Below, one piece after another: positions 24,663-32,133 of a stretch of DNA of 34,427 bases (position 1 is its first letter; each line of letters begins with the position of its first letter). The position numbers and the translations under genes are program-made. Source of the stretch: an uncultured Eubacteriales bacterium (GTDB lineage Bacteria; Bacillota; Clostridia; Christensenellales; Borkfalkiaceae). Under the pieces are notes generated by a model that worked only from the letters and a program-made list of their open reading frames with translations, did no database searches and was not told the origin of the DNA. The stretch spans positions 1-34,427 of the forward strand of contig CABQND010000018.1 of NCBI GenBank assembly GCA_902465495.1, written 5' to 3'.

Positions 24663-25142
24663 ATGCAGACGTATATTTTGAGTGTATGTGGCGCTGTAAT
24701 TCTTTCTGCGCTCGTTATGATTTTGTTGCCCGAGGGGAAACTCGGCAAATTTGTGCAGGGCATATTGCGGCTTTTTTGTCTCTTTGTGGTGACAATGCCG
24801 CTATTTTCTCTTGTTGCCTCATGGAAGGACGGGAATATACAGTTGCCTGAAACAGATGAAGAGGAGACGATACTGGACGAAGAGTTTATTTCTTATGTTT
24901 TTTCGCAACGTGCAGAGGAAGAGGAAGCGGCGTGGTGTGAATATGTGAATGAAGAATTCGGCGTGCGCATAAGCGCGGAAGTTTTGTGGGAATTTGTCGA
25001 TTACGCGTATAAAGTGACGCGGATCAAAATAAAAATCGAAGATTTCGGAATATACGAAGAAGACGAGCATATATTTGTTATAGAGCAAGTCAAGGAGCGC
25101 ATTTCCGGAATGGTTTCGGCGGAGGTTGAGGTGTATGAGTGA
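24663..25142 (+). CDS. spoIIIAF: Stage III sporulation protein SpoIIIAF
   Basis: Membrane protein of the SpoIIIA complex. The 159-residue product has two N-terminal helices (about 3-22 and 33-51) around the conserved LPEGKLGKFVQ loop. A soluble, strongly acidic C-terminal domain follows, of the ring-building type described for SpoIIIAF. B. subtilis SpoIIIAF has 206 residues, so this one is shortened at the C-terminus. It starts one base after the spoIIIAE stop, and its own stop lies inside spoIIIAG. Confidence 0.92.
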   Translation: MQTYILSVCGAVILSALVMILLPEGKLGKFVQGILRLFCLFVVTMPLFSLVASWKDGNIQLPETDEEETILDEEFISYVFSQRAEEEEAAWCEYVNEEFGVRISAEVLWEFVDYAYKVTRIKIKIEDFGIYEEDEHIFVIEQVKERISGMVSAEVEVYE

Positions 25143-25632
25143 AAGCAGTACGTCGAAAAGTCTGAAATCAAAAATACGCTCAGGGAAAGTTCTGGAAATA
25201 CTGACGGTATTGATTCTTGCGGTAGTGGTTGCGGCGTTGATGCTCTCGTATTTTACGTCTAAGGATTCGGAAACAGGATCGGGCGAAACAACATATTCAG
25301 CGGCGCTGGAAAAACGGCTGGGGGAAATCCTTTCGCAGATCGATGGGGCGGGGGAAGTTGATGTTTTTATTACGGTTCAGTCAGATGGCGAAAAAGTAAT
25401 TGCAACGGAAACCATTGTCGGAGAAGACGGAAGCGTAACGACGGTACCTGTGCTTTCGGGAGGTGACGTTATTGTGTTGGAAGAATTGAAACCGGAAATA
25501 ACGGGAGTGCTGATTGTTGCTGAGGGAGCGGACAATTTAAGTGTACGGTTTGCTCTTTTGGAAGCGGCGGCGTCCGTTTTGGATATTAACCAAAGTTTAA
25601 TCAAAGTATATACGAAGGACATCGACAATTAA
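25135..25632 (+). CDS. spoIIIAG: Stage III sporulation protein SpoIIIAG
   Basis: Forms a large ring in the intermembrane space of the SpoIIIA-SpoIIQ channel in B. subtilis. The 165-residue product has a cytoplasmic N-terminus, one membrane helix (about 20-42) and a ring-building-motif domain: KRLGEILSQIDGAGEVDVFITV, then LKPEITGVLIVAEGADN. The ATG at 25135 has GGAGG at nine bases and overlaps the spoIIIAF stop; an in-frame TTG three codons earlier is less likely. It is shorter than B. subtilis SpoIIIAG (229). Confidence 0.94.
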   Translation: MSESSTSKSLKSKIRSGKVLEILTVLILAVVVAALMLSYFTSKDSETGSGETTYSAALEKRLGEILSQIDGAGEVDVFITVQSDGEKVIATETIVGEDGSVTTVPVLSGGDVIVLEELKPEITGVLIVAEGADNLSVRFALLEAAASVLDINQSLIKVYTKDIDN

Positions 25633-25660
25633 AATCAGAAAATGAAGGAGAGTGAAAACA

Positions 25661-26149
25661 ATGTCGAGAACAAAGAAGATCGTAATTATGTCGGGGCTGG
25701 TGCTGTTGCTTGCCGTTACGGCGGTATTCAACTTTGTATTGGCGGGAACGGTATCGGGAAGTGCCGAAGGGAATGAAGTGACTACGGCAAATTATTTTTC
25801 CACCTATCGCACAGAGCGTTTAACGACGCGCAACGAAGAGCTGTTGCAGTTGGATGCTATCCTGGAAGATACGGAAGCGGGTAGCGAAGCGTATGAAGAG
25901 GCTATGGCGCTGAAATTGCAGATTGTAGAAATGATGGAGCGCGAACTTTTACTGGAAACGTACATCAAGTCGTTGGGATATGCCGATGCGGTAGTTAGCA
26001 TCGGATTGGATTCGGATAACGTGAATGTGTTTGTCAACGCGAACGAACTTGCGTACAATGATTTCCTCTCCATATACAATATTCTTACGGAAGAAGCCGG
26101 ATGTGACCCTGCAAATGTAAATATTATGCCGATTCATTCGGAAAGTTGA
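25661..26149 (+). CDS. spoIIIAH: Stage III sporulation protein SpoIIIAH
   Basis: Mother-cell membrane protein whose YscJ/FliF-like extracellular domain pairs with forespore SpoIIQ. The 162-residue product has an N-terminal membrane helix (about 8-28), a helical linker (SEAYEEAMALKLQIVEMMERE) and a compact C-terminal domain (KSLGYADAVVSIGLDSDNVNVFV). The ATG at 25661 has AAGGAG ten bases upstream; a GTG at 25652 sits almost on that site. It is shorter than the B. subtilis protein (218). I see no SpoIIQ gene in the window. Confidence 0.93.
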   Translation: MSRTKKIVIMSGLVLLLAVTAVFNFVLAGTVSGSAEGNEVTTANYFSTYRTERLTTRNEELLQLDAILEDTEAGSEAYEEAMALKLQIVEMMERELLLETYIKSLGYADAVVSIGLDSDNVNVFVNANELAYNDFLSIYNILTEEAGCDPANVNIMPIHSES

Positions 26150-26158
26150 GAAAAATAC

Positions 26159-26187
26159 TGTTCAAATTCTGAAAAATGTGTTATAAT
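26159..26187 (+). promoter_or_regulatory. Extended -10 promoter for asp23-nusB unit
   Basis: TATAAT at 26182-26187 is preceded by TGT, giving an extended -10, with only a weak -35 (TGTTCA, 26159-26164) at 17 bp. It gives the housekeeping genes a vegetative promoter independent of the sporulation operon. Confidence 0.72.
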
Positions 26188-26218
26188 ACTTAAAAGAAAA
26201 TCTTTTGGAGAGAAACGA

Positions 26219-26563
26219 ATGTCTATATTTAAGCAAGTTCCGTCGGACGGACAGAAGGGTAAGGTTTCTTACAATTCCGGGATCGTTACGGGAATCGTGA
26301 ATCTCGCCGTGTCCGAAGTAGAGGGAGTAGAGCTTCTTGCGGGCAAGAAAAAAGGATTAAAATTGTATTTTGAAAAAGACGGGATTTACGCAGACATTTC
26401 GGTAAAGGTCGACTACGGCTATAATGTACCGGATGTTGCGTTCAAGATCCAGGAAACGGTGAAGCACAACGTGGAGGCAATGACCAAATATAAGGTTGCC
26501 AAAGTGGATGTGTTTGTGGTCGGCGTTGATTTCCTGGGTGATCACGTGGCGGAACAAAATTAA
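26219..26563 (+). CDS. Asp23/Gls24 family protein (YqhY-like)
   Basis: Member of the Asp23/Gls24 envelope-stress family. The 114-residue protein shows the family core: SYNSGIVTGIVNLAVSEVEGVELLAG, the DISVKVDYGYNVPDVAFKIQ strand-helix region and VDVFVVGVDF. In B. subtilis the equivalent yqhY lies between accC and nusB and affects acetyl-CoA carboxylase activity. Here it also precedes nusB, but accB and accC are absent. The start follows TTGGAGAG. No membrane segment is present. Confidence 0.92.
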   Translation: MSIFKQVPSDGQKGKVSYNSGIVTGIVNLAVSEVEGVELLAGKKKGLKLYFEKDGIYADISVKVDYGYNVPDVAFKIQETVKHNVEAMTKYKVAKVDVFVVGVDFLGDHVAEQN

Positions 26564-26574
26564 AGGAAGAAAGG

Positions 26575-26612
26575 ATTTCCCCTCGTTTTCAACGAGGGGA
26601 AATATTAAATTT
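26575..26612 (+). terminator. Hairpin between asp23 and nusB
   Basis: A perfect 13-bp stem (26575-26587 with 26591-26603) has a three-base loop. The T6 tract is about 9 bases downstream rather than adjacent, so it may terminate only partly and lower nusB-tlyA expression relative to asp23. Confidence 0.6.
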
Positions 26613-26628
26613 TTTACGGGATTTTAAT

Positions 26629-27033
26629 ATGAGAAGCAAATCGCGCGAGTGTGCATTCAAGATCATTTTTGCATCGCTGTTTCATGACGGGGACAGCGAC
26701 TCTTTTCGACGCGGCGTTTACAAGGCGTTTGCGCTTGATGCGGAGGAGCAGGAATACGCCGAAGTTTTGGTGCGGTGCGTATTTTCGCATAAAGAAGAGC
26801 TTTTGTCAGAACTGGACAGGCTTTCGATCGGTTTTTCGGAAAAGCGTATGTTTCCGGTAGACAAGAGTTTGCTTTTGATGGCGATGGCGGAGATACGATA
26901 TGTCGACGATGTACCGGATATCGTTGCGATTGACGAAGCGGTCGGGCTAGCGAAAAAATATTCAACAGAAAAGAGCGTCGGCTACGTGAACGGGGTTCTC
27001 GCGGCGTTTATCGGCAAAGGAGAAGAGTTATGA
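26629..27033 (+). CDS. nusB: Transcription antitermination factor NusB
   Basis: All-helical RNA-binding protein that, with NusE (S10), supports antitermination on rRNA operons. The 134-residue product shows the family pattern: SRECAFKIIFASLFH at the N-terminus, VDKSLLLMAMAEIRYVDDVPDIVAIDEAV and KKYSTEKSVGYVNGVL. The start lacks a strong ribosome site. Its stop overlaps the folD start in an ATGA. Confidence 0.95.
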   Translation: MRSKSRECAFKIIFASLFHDGDSDSFRRGVYKAFALDAEEQEYAEVLVRCVFSHKEELLSELDRLSIGFSEKRMFPVDKSLLLMAMAEIRYVDDVPDIVAIDEAVGLAKKYSTEKSVGYVNGVLAAFIGKGEEL

Positions 27034-27875
27034 GCATTCTGATCGACGGAAAAGCGCTCGCGGCAAAAATGCGCGGCGAATTGAAAGAGCAGGTTGCGGC
27101 ATTCCGCGCGGCGCGCGGGAAAGATATCGGGCTTGCTGTCGTTTTGGTTGGGGAAGATCCCGCTTCGCAGGTGTATGTGCGTAACAAGATCAAGGCTTGT
27201 GAGGAGGTTGGGATCCGTTCCTATTCATACAGGCTTCCCGAAGATACGAGCGAGGCGCAGCTTTCCTCTTTGATAGAAGAGTTGGTTGCATCGGAGAATG
27301 TACACGGCATACTCGTACAGCTTCCGCTTCCCAAGCATCTTGATGAGCGAAAAATCTTGCGCCTGATTCCTCCGGCAAAGGATGTGGACGGTTTTTGTGC
27401 GGAAAACATCGGTAATCTCGCCATGAATCGTGAAACGATCGTGTCCTGCACGCCGTATGGTGTTATGAAAATGTTGGAAGAATACAATATCGATCCTAAG
27501 GGTAAGCGTGCGGTTGTTCTGGGCAGGTCCAATATTGTCGGTAAGCCGATGGCGATGTTGCTGCTCAATGCGGATGCAACGGTTACGGTTTGCCACAGCA
27601 AGACGCATGATCTGAAAGAAGTTTGTGCGCAGGCGGATATCCTTGTTGTTGCGATCGGTCGGGCAAAGTTTGTCGGTGCGGATATGGTCAAAGAGGGGGC
27701 TGTTGTGATCGACGTGGGAATGGATCGGGACGAAAACGGTAAACTTTGCGGCGATGTGGATTTTGAAGCGGTGAAGGACAAGGCTTCCTATATTACGCCT
27801 GTTCCCGGCGGGGTTGGCCCGATGACGATCACTATGCTTTTATATAACACGGTGCTTGCGGCTTCAAGGAGTTGA
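27030..27875 (+). CDS. folD: Methylenetetrahydrofolate dehydrogenase/cyclohydrolase
   Basis: Bifunctional enzyme interconverting 5,10-methylene-THF and 10-formyl-THF, feeding purine, formyl-Met and one-carbon metabolism. The 281-residue length is typical. The catalytic Tyr49 and Lys53 are in SQVYVRNKIKACEEVGI. The Rossmann motif VVLGRSNIVGKPMA and the terminal TPVPGGVGPMTITML are intact. Its ATG overlaps the nusB stop. In B. subtilis xseA and xseB follow folD; here ispA follows directly. Confidence 0.98.
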   Translation: MSILIDGKALAAKMRGELKEQVAAFRAARGKDIGLAVVLVGEDPASQVYVRNKIKACEEVGIRSYSYRLPEDTSEAQLSSLIEELVASENVHGILVQLPLPKHLDERKILRLIPPAKDVDGFCAENIGNLAMNRETIVSCTPYGVMKMLEEYNIDPKGKRAVVLGRSNIVGKPMAMLLLNADATVTVCHSKTHDLKEVCAQADILVVAIGRAKFVGADMVKEGAVVIDVGMDRDENGKLCGDVDFEAVKDKASYITPVPGGVGPMTITMLLYNTVLAASRS

Positions 27876-27879
27876 TTTT

Positions 27880-28767
27880 TTGGATACGAACTTTAAAACA
27901 GAGCTCGAAGAACTGAAAAACACATTTGAAGAGGAACTGATTGCGTATCTTGATCGTACGCATTTTGAGCCGAAAATTTTGAATGAGAGCGTTCGGTATT
28001 CTCTTTTGCTGGGAGGAAAGCGGCTGCGTCCCGTATTGATGTTGGCGTGTGCGCAAATGCTTGGAGGGAAGGTGCAGGACGTTTTGCCGCTTGCAATTGC
28101 GCTGGAAATGATTCATACGTATTCGCTCATACATGATGATCTGCCGGCTATGGACAATGATGATTTTCGGCGGGGACAGCCGTCCAACCACAAAAAATTT
28201 GGGGAAGGACAGGCGATTCTGGCGGGGGATGCTCTTTTGAATCAGGCGTTTTCGATCTGTATCGATGAATGCAAAAAAGGCAGGACCTATATCAATGCTG
28301 CGTCGGAAATCTGCAGAAATGCGGGTGCATACGGAATGGTAGCGGGACAAGCCGCGGATCTTTTTTATCAGGACGGCGAGAACGTCGGGAAAAACATCGC
28401 TGATTTTATTGTACTGAATAAGACGGCGAAAATAATTCTGTCCGCAGTTGTTGTTCCCGCGTATATTTATGGACTTGATGAAAACATACGCTCTTTATTG
28501 GAGCAGTTTGCGATCAATTTCGGCTTTTTGTTTCAGGTCACGGATGACATACTTGATGTGGAAGGTTCCTTTGAGAAGTTGGGGAAGACGGTCGGCAAAG
28601 ATGCGAAAGAGAAAAAAATGTCTTGCGTGAACCTGTATGGCATCGAAAAGGCGCGTGAACTGGCAGAATCTTATAAGGAAAACTGCTTAAAATTTTTAAG
28701 TGAATTACCTTATGAATGTTCCTTTTTTGAGCGTCTCGTACAATATGTGCGGGCACGGGAGAATTGA
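27880..28767 (+). CDS. ispA: Polyprenyl diphosphate synthase (farnesyl type)
   Basis: Condenses isopentenyl diphosphate with allylic diphosphates to give farnesyl or geranylgeranyl diphosphate, precursors of undecaprenyl carrier and quinones. The first aspartate-rich motif DDLPAMDND starts at Asp86, followed by RRGQPSNHKKFGEG. The second, DDILDVEG, is near residue 222 with GKDAKEKK just after. I chose TTG 27880 (295 residues) because AAGGAG ends eight bases before it; an earlier TTG at 27856 lies inside folD. Product chain length cannot be fixed from sequence alone. dxs, the usual neighbour, is absent. Confidence 0.93.
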   Translation: MDTNFKTELEELKNTFEEELIAYLDRTHFEPKILNESVRYSLLLGGKRLRPVLMLACAQMLGGKVQDVLPLAIALEMIHTYSLIHDDLPAMDNDDFRRGQPSNHKKFGEGQAILAGDALLNQAFSICIDECKKGRTYINAASEICRNAGAYGMVAGQAADLFYQDGENVGKNIADFIVLNKTAKIILSAVVVPAYIYGLDENIRSLLEQFAINFGFLFQVTDDILDVEGSFEKLGKTVGKDAKEKKMSCVNLYGIEKARELAESYKENCLKFLSELPYECSFFERLVQYVRAREN

Positions 28768-28770
28768 GAA

Positions 28771-29547
28771 ATGCGTCTGGATAAATATCTCGCAGAGCAT
28801 GGGTTTTCTTCCCGCGCAAAGGCGGTACATGCTTTGGAACGCGGGCTGGTGACTGTCAATGGCAGGGCTGCGAAAGCCTCGGCGGAAATCAAAGACGGAG
28901 ATATCGTAGAGGTAAAAGAAGAGCCCGTTTCCTTCGTATCGGAGGGCGGGTTCAAATTATATAAGGCGCTTGTTGAGTTTTCGGAAGATATTACAGGCAA
29001 GGTTTTTGCCGATCTCGGGGCTAGTACGGGCGGTTTTACCGATTGCCTGTTGCGATTTGGCGCAGCACGCGTGTACGCGGCGGATGTTGGAGAAAGCCAG
29101 TTGGATGAATCCCTCCGTGCGGATGCGCGGGTGGTCGTCATGGATCGTGTCAACGCTCGCTATCTGGACAGTGTTAGTTTTCCCGAAAAAATCGATGGCG
29201 TGACTGCGGATCTTAGCTTTATTTCGTTAAAATTGATTTTGCCGGCAATCGAGAAGATTTTAGCAGAGGGCGGATGTGCGTTTGTGCTGGTGAAGCCGCA
29301 ATTCGAATGTGAGGGTAAGGGGCAAAGCAAACGCGGAATAGTTACCGATGCGCGCATTCGCAGCCGCGTTTTGCAAGGAATCTGTGAATTTGCTGCGGGG
29401 CTCGGGTTGCAGCCTGCAAACGTGACGACAGCGCCGCGCCGCGAACGAAAAAATATTGAATACGTTTTGCTTTTGAAAAAAGAAAAAACTGCGTTTGTGC
29501 CGATAAGCGATCTTTTAAAGCGCGCATCGCAGTGTGAATGCGAATGA
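28771..29547 (+). CDS. tlyA: TlyA-family rRNA 2'-O-methyltransferase
   Basis: S4-domain RNA methyltransferase of the TlyA/YqxC family; the Mycobacterium enzyme methylates ribose in 16S and 23S rRNA. The 258-residue protein has an N-terminal S4 domain (MRLDKYLAEHGFSSRAKAVHALERGLVTVNG). An FtsJ-like Rossmann domain follows, with the SAM site ADLGASTGGFTDCLL, DLSFISL, VKPQFE and NIEYVLLLKK, consistent with the catalytic K-D-K-E pattern. It starts 3 bp after ispA. The annotation 'hemolysin' for this family is historical. YqxC sits in the same order in B. subtilis. Confidence 0.94.
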   Translation: MRLDKYLAEHGFSSRAKAVHALERGLVTVNGRAAKASAEIKDGDIVEVKEEPVSFVSEGGFKLYKALVEFSEDITGKVFADLGASTGGFTDCLLRFGAARVYAADVGESQLDESLRADARVVVMDRVNARYLDSVSFPEKIDGVTADLSFISLKLILPAIEKILAEGGCAFVLVKPQFECEGKGQSKRGIVTDARIRSRVLQGICEFAAGLGLQPANVTTAPRRERKNIEYVLLLKKEKTAFVPISDLLKRASQCECE

Positions 29548-29561
29548 AACAGGTGGATAGG

Positions 29562-30122
29562 ATGGGAGAAGAAAAGTCCGTTGCGATCGGAGCGCGCTAT
29601 ACGGAGGCGCAGAAAAATTTTCTGAAACTGGATCCGAAAACATTGACGGATGAGGAACGCGCACAATTGCATTTACTTCTTTTGCCGAGGACAGCATATC
29701 TTCCTGCGACAGATGAAGAATGCGCCGCACTCGCGGAAGAGATCCTTGGAAAAGATTGTTTCGGGAAAATGTTGATTTTTGCAAGAGATATTGAAAGTCG
29801 CTTTGATGCGTGCGGTTGTTGGAGTAAGGGTGACAAATTCTGTTTGCTGTATTACAGACTTCGTGTAAGTGGAAAGACGATTTGTTCGCTTGGACTCGTG
29901 CCGGGCAAGTTTCTATGTGTTTTGCAGTTCGGAAAGTCTGAAATGGAAAAATTCGAAATGCTTCGCAACACTTTTCCTCGTGCAGAGATTCAATGGACAT
30001 ATGATTTTGCAAATGAAATACACGGGGTCAAGCGTCTGTGTTTTGAGATGTCAGACCCATCGATTTTCGCAAATTTAATTCGCTTGATTGCAATAAAAAG
30101 AAATCCTTCGCGGCCTATATAA
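29562..30122 (+). CDS. Unidentified protein, possible DUF3788-like
   Basis: I do not firmly recognise this gene. The product (186 residues from the ATG at 29562, which has AGGTGG five bases upstream) is soluble with no membrane segment. Two further ATGs lie upstream; the one at 29544 overlaps the tlyA stop in an ATGA. The second half resembles the pattern of DUF3788-type proteins: a cluster of strands (FCLLYYRLRVSGKTICSLGLVPGKFLCVLQFGK split by charged turns), then helices and a basic C-terminus. It contains a CGCW cysteine pair. It is the last gene of the nusB-tlyA run, before a terminator, so it may be cotranscribed with RNA and ribosome genes. Real coding is supported by tight spacing and a good ribosome site. 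Confidence 0.7.
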   Translation: MGEEKSVAIGARYTEAQKNFLKLDPKTLTDEERAQLHLLLLPRTAYLPATDEECAALAEEILGKDCFGKMLIFARDIESRFDACGCWSKGDKFCLLYYRLRVSGKTICSLGLVPGKFLCVLQFGKSEMEKFEMLRNTFPRAEIQWTYDFANEIHGVKRLCFEMSDPSIFANLIRLIAIKRNPSRPI

Positions 30123-30170
30123 GGTGTGGCGTACGAATAACTTTGAAATCAAATATATTTCGATACATTA

Positions 30171-30210
30171 AAAATACCCTGCGCCGAAATACGGCACAGG
30201 GCGTTTTTAT
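30171..30210. terminator. Bidirectional terminator, tlyA unit / padR gene
   Basis: A 10-bp stem (30177-30186 with 30192-30201) with flanking A and T runs lies between convergent genes. The single mismatch is C-A on the plus-strand RNA but a G-U wobble on the minus-strand RNA, so the hairpin is stronger for the PadR transcript. Confidence 0.8.
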
Positions 30211-30223
30211 TAAATCCGATGAA

Positions 30224-31930
30224 TTATTGGCGATTGCTGTTGTAATTGTATATGAGTGCAAACAGCGGCACGTTGAATACGAAGATGCAAGGGAAAATTG
30301 CATATTTCAAAATCTGGACGGCGACCGATACGTCGGCGTCGCTGAAATAGATAATGAGATATGCGATCAGACAAATAATAAGTACCAAATTGGCATACAG
30401 AATCAGACTTGCCGATATGTACGATTTGGACTGTGATTTGCGGCTGTTTTTTCCATATCCGCGCAAGTACAGATAGAGGAAAATGCCGAGCATCACGAAA
30501 CAAAATACGAATGGCAATACGACGTAAGCAGCGCCGGTTTCAAGCACGCCTCGCAGGCAGATATTGATAATGGATTCAATCATGCCCACCGCAAAAACGA
30601 ACAAGGCGGTAAAGAGGAGTGCTTTACCCTTATCAAAGGTAGCGCCAACAGATTTTGCGACGGTGCGATTGCGCGCGCCGGTGGTGGTAGTAATTTTTAA
30701 CCCTTCGTTTTCTGCTTTTTCGGCAACGTCATAAAACTCAATATTCCCATTTCCCGAAGGGGCTTGAGCTGCAGGACGGACCTGTGGCTGTTCCGGAGCC
30801 GGCGGTGCTTGATATATAGGTTCCTGCGGCGCAACGGGCTGTTCTGGTTGCGTTTCCTCATCGTCTTTGTGTGTATTATCGTACAATTTGGCGAGAAGTT
30901 CTTTGTAATTTCTTTCTTCGGGCGGTTTATTCGAATAGAGCAATTCGGAAGAGATCGAGCGGCTATCCATATAAGGCTCGGGCTCCGGTTGCGGTGGAAT
31001 ATTGGCTGTTGCAGGGGATTCCGAATAAACGGCCTGCTCATCGCGATTTTGCCTTGTTGCCTGAGAATAGAAGTTGGATGCCGCGTGCTCTTCGTTTCCG
31101 ATCAGCATTTTATAATTTTCATGGATGCGCTGACGGTCTTCTTCACTTAAAGAGCTTTCCTCTTGCGAAGTTTTTATATCTTCGTCCTTTACGTTTTCTG
31201 CAATGTTTTCTTGTGAAGCAGAGGAAGAAACTTCTTCGCGCACAGTGTCGTGTTCGACGCTGCTGGCTTGTACATTTTGAGTATTCTTTTCCGAGTCAGC
31301 ATAATCAACGTCGGTCGGGGTAGGGGATTGCTCGGTGTTTTCCTCCTGGGTGGGCTGTGTAACAAAGTTTTCTTGCCCATCTGCGGCACTGCCAAAAATT
31401 CCCCGTTCCTCTTCTTCAGTAAAAAGGGGCTTGTCTGCAATGTCTTGTCCCTCTTCGCTGTCCTGCGGCTCTCCCTTTGAAATGGGTACACGCGTAGTTG
31501 ATTTTTTTAAGATGTTGAAATCAACTGAATGTGTAGGGGGCGGATTGTCGAAGTTATAATCTTTTTCAGAGATCAGACTGTCGATTACCGTTCTGGAATA
31601 TTCCCATTCGGCAAGGTTCTGTTCTACGACGATCCTGCCTTTTTCTGTGATCTGGAAATACTTGCGGCGGCCGCCGTTGGATACTCCTCCCCAATAGGAA
31701 GTGACGTAGTCCTGGTTTTCAAGCCGTTTAAGAGCACTGTACAAGGTGGGCTGTTTTAGGGTGTATTGTCCACGGCTCTTGCTTTCAATTTCGTTGATGA
31801 TTTCGTAACCGTATTTATCTCCGTCGTATAGGGTGCGGAGAATGATTGTATTGATGTGTCCGCGTATTAAATCACTGCTAATGCCTGATTCGTTTTCGCG
31901 GGATTCCGGTTCATTGTTATTGGGTTCCAT
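30224..31930 (-). CDS. PadR-type regulator with C-terminal membrane domain
   Basis: The N-terminal part (about 20-120) is a clear PadR winged helix: LIRGHINTIILRTLYDGDKYGYEI, then LKQPTLYSALKRLENQDYV, SNGGRRKYFQITEKG. PadR proteins are usually soluble repressors of about 110-190 residues. Here a linker of about 300 residues, rich in Glu, Gln, Ser and Pro, leads to four predicted membrane helices at about 438-459, 468-489, 508-530 and 538-562. The regulator should therefore be tethered to the membrane with its DNA-binding head in the cytoplasm. The ATG follows GGAGGTGA. It has a consensus promoter with a palindrome in the spacer and is divergent from a thioesterase gene. Signal and targets are unknown. 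Confidence 0.9.
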   Translation of the reverse strand: MEPNNNEPESRENESGISSDLIRGHINTIILRTLYDGDKYGYEIINEIESKSRGQYTLKQPTLYSALKRLENQDYVTSYWGGVSNGGRRKYFQITEKGRIVVEQNLAEWEYSRTVIDSLISEKDYNFDNPPPTHSVDFNILKKSTTRVPISKGEPQDSEEGQDIADKPLFTEEEERGIFGSAADGQENFVTQPTQEENTEQSPTPTDVDYADSEKNTQNVQASSVEHDTVREEVSSSASQENIAENVKDEDIKTSQEESSLSEEDRQRIHENYKMLIGNEEHAASNFYSQATRQNRDEQAVYSESPATANIPPQPEPEPYMDSRSISSELLYSNKPPEERNYKELLAKLYDNTHKDDEETQPEQPVAPQEPIYQAPPAPEQPQVRPAAQAPSGNGNIEFYDVAEKAENEGLKITTTTGARNRTVAKSVGATFDKGKALLFTALFVFAVGMIESIINICLRGVLETGAAYVVLPFVFCFVMLGIFLYLYLRGYGKNSRKSQSKSYISASLILYANLVLIICLIAYLIIYFSDADVSVAVQILKYAIFPCIFVFNVPLFALIYNYNSNRQ

Positions 31931-31949
31931 AATTCACCTCCCTGTTACA

Positions 31950-31978
31950 ATTATACAAGACTTGTCGAATTTTGTCAA
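31950..31978 (-). promoter_or_regulatory. Consensus promoter of the padR gene
   Basis: On the minus strand, a perfect TTGACA (31973-31978), 17-bp spacer and perfect TATAAT (31950-31955). A promoter this strong usually needs a repressor. Confidence 0.9.
31955..31965. promoter_or_regulatory. Palindrome in the padR promoter spacer
   Basis: ACAAG-A-CTTGT, a perfect 5-bp inverted repeat around one base, touches the -10 box and lies within the spacer. It is a good position for an operator, possibly for the PadR protein itself, since PadR members often autoregulate. It does not match the ATGT-N8-ACAT spacing described for some PadR proteins. Confidence 0.5.
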
Positions 31979-32133
31979 TATATTGTATTATATTATTTAT
32001 AATTTTAAATTTTACAAAGTAGTATGTGTGAAATAATAGATCGAAAAGGTTAAAAAACGGGGGATGTAAAAAGGTTTGAAACGATGGACTTTTTTGCGTG
32101 TTTGATGTAAAATAAAAGAAAGAGGTGACGTGT

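Noticed and set aside
30697..31041. 114-codon minus-strand frame inside the padR gene region
   Set aside because: It is a frame-shifted reading of the low-complexity linker; the long frame with head and membrane domain is continuous.
31955..31978. Canonical PadR operator of the ATGT-N8-ACAT type
   Set aside because: The palindrome there is ACAAG-A-CTTGT and does not match that spacing, so I kept it only as a generic candidate operator.
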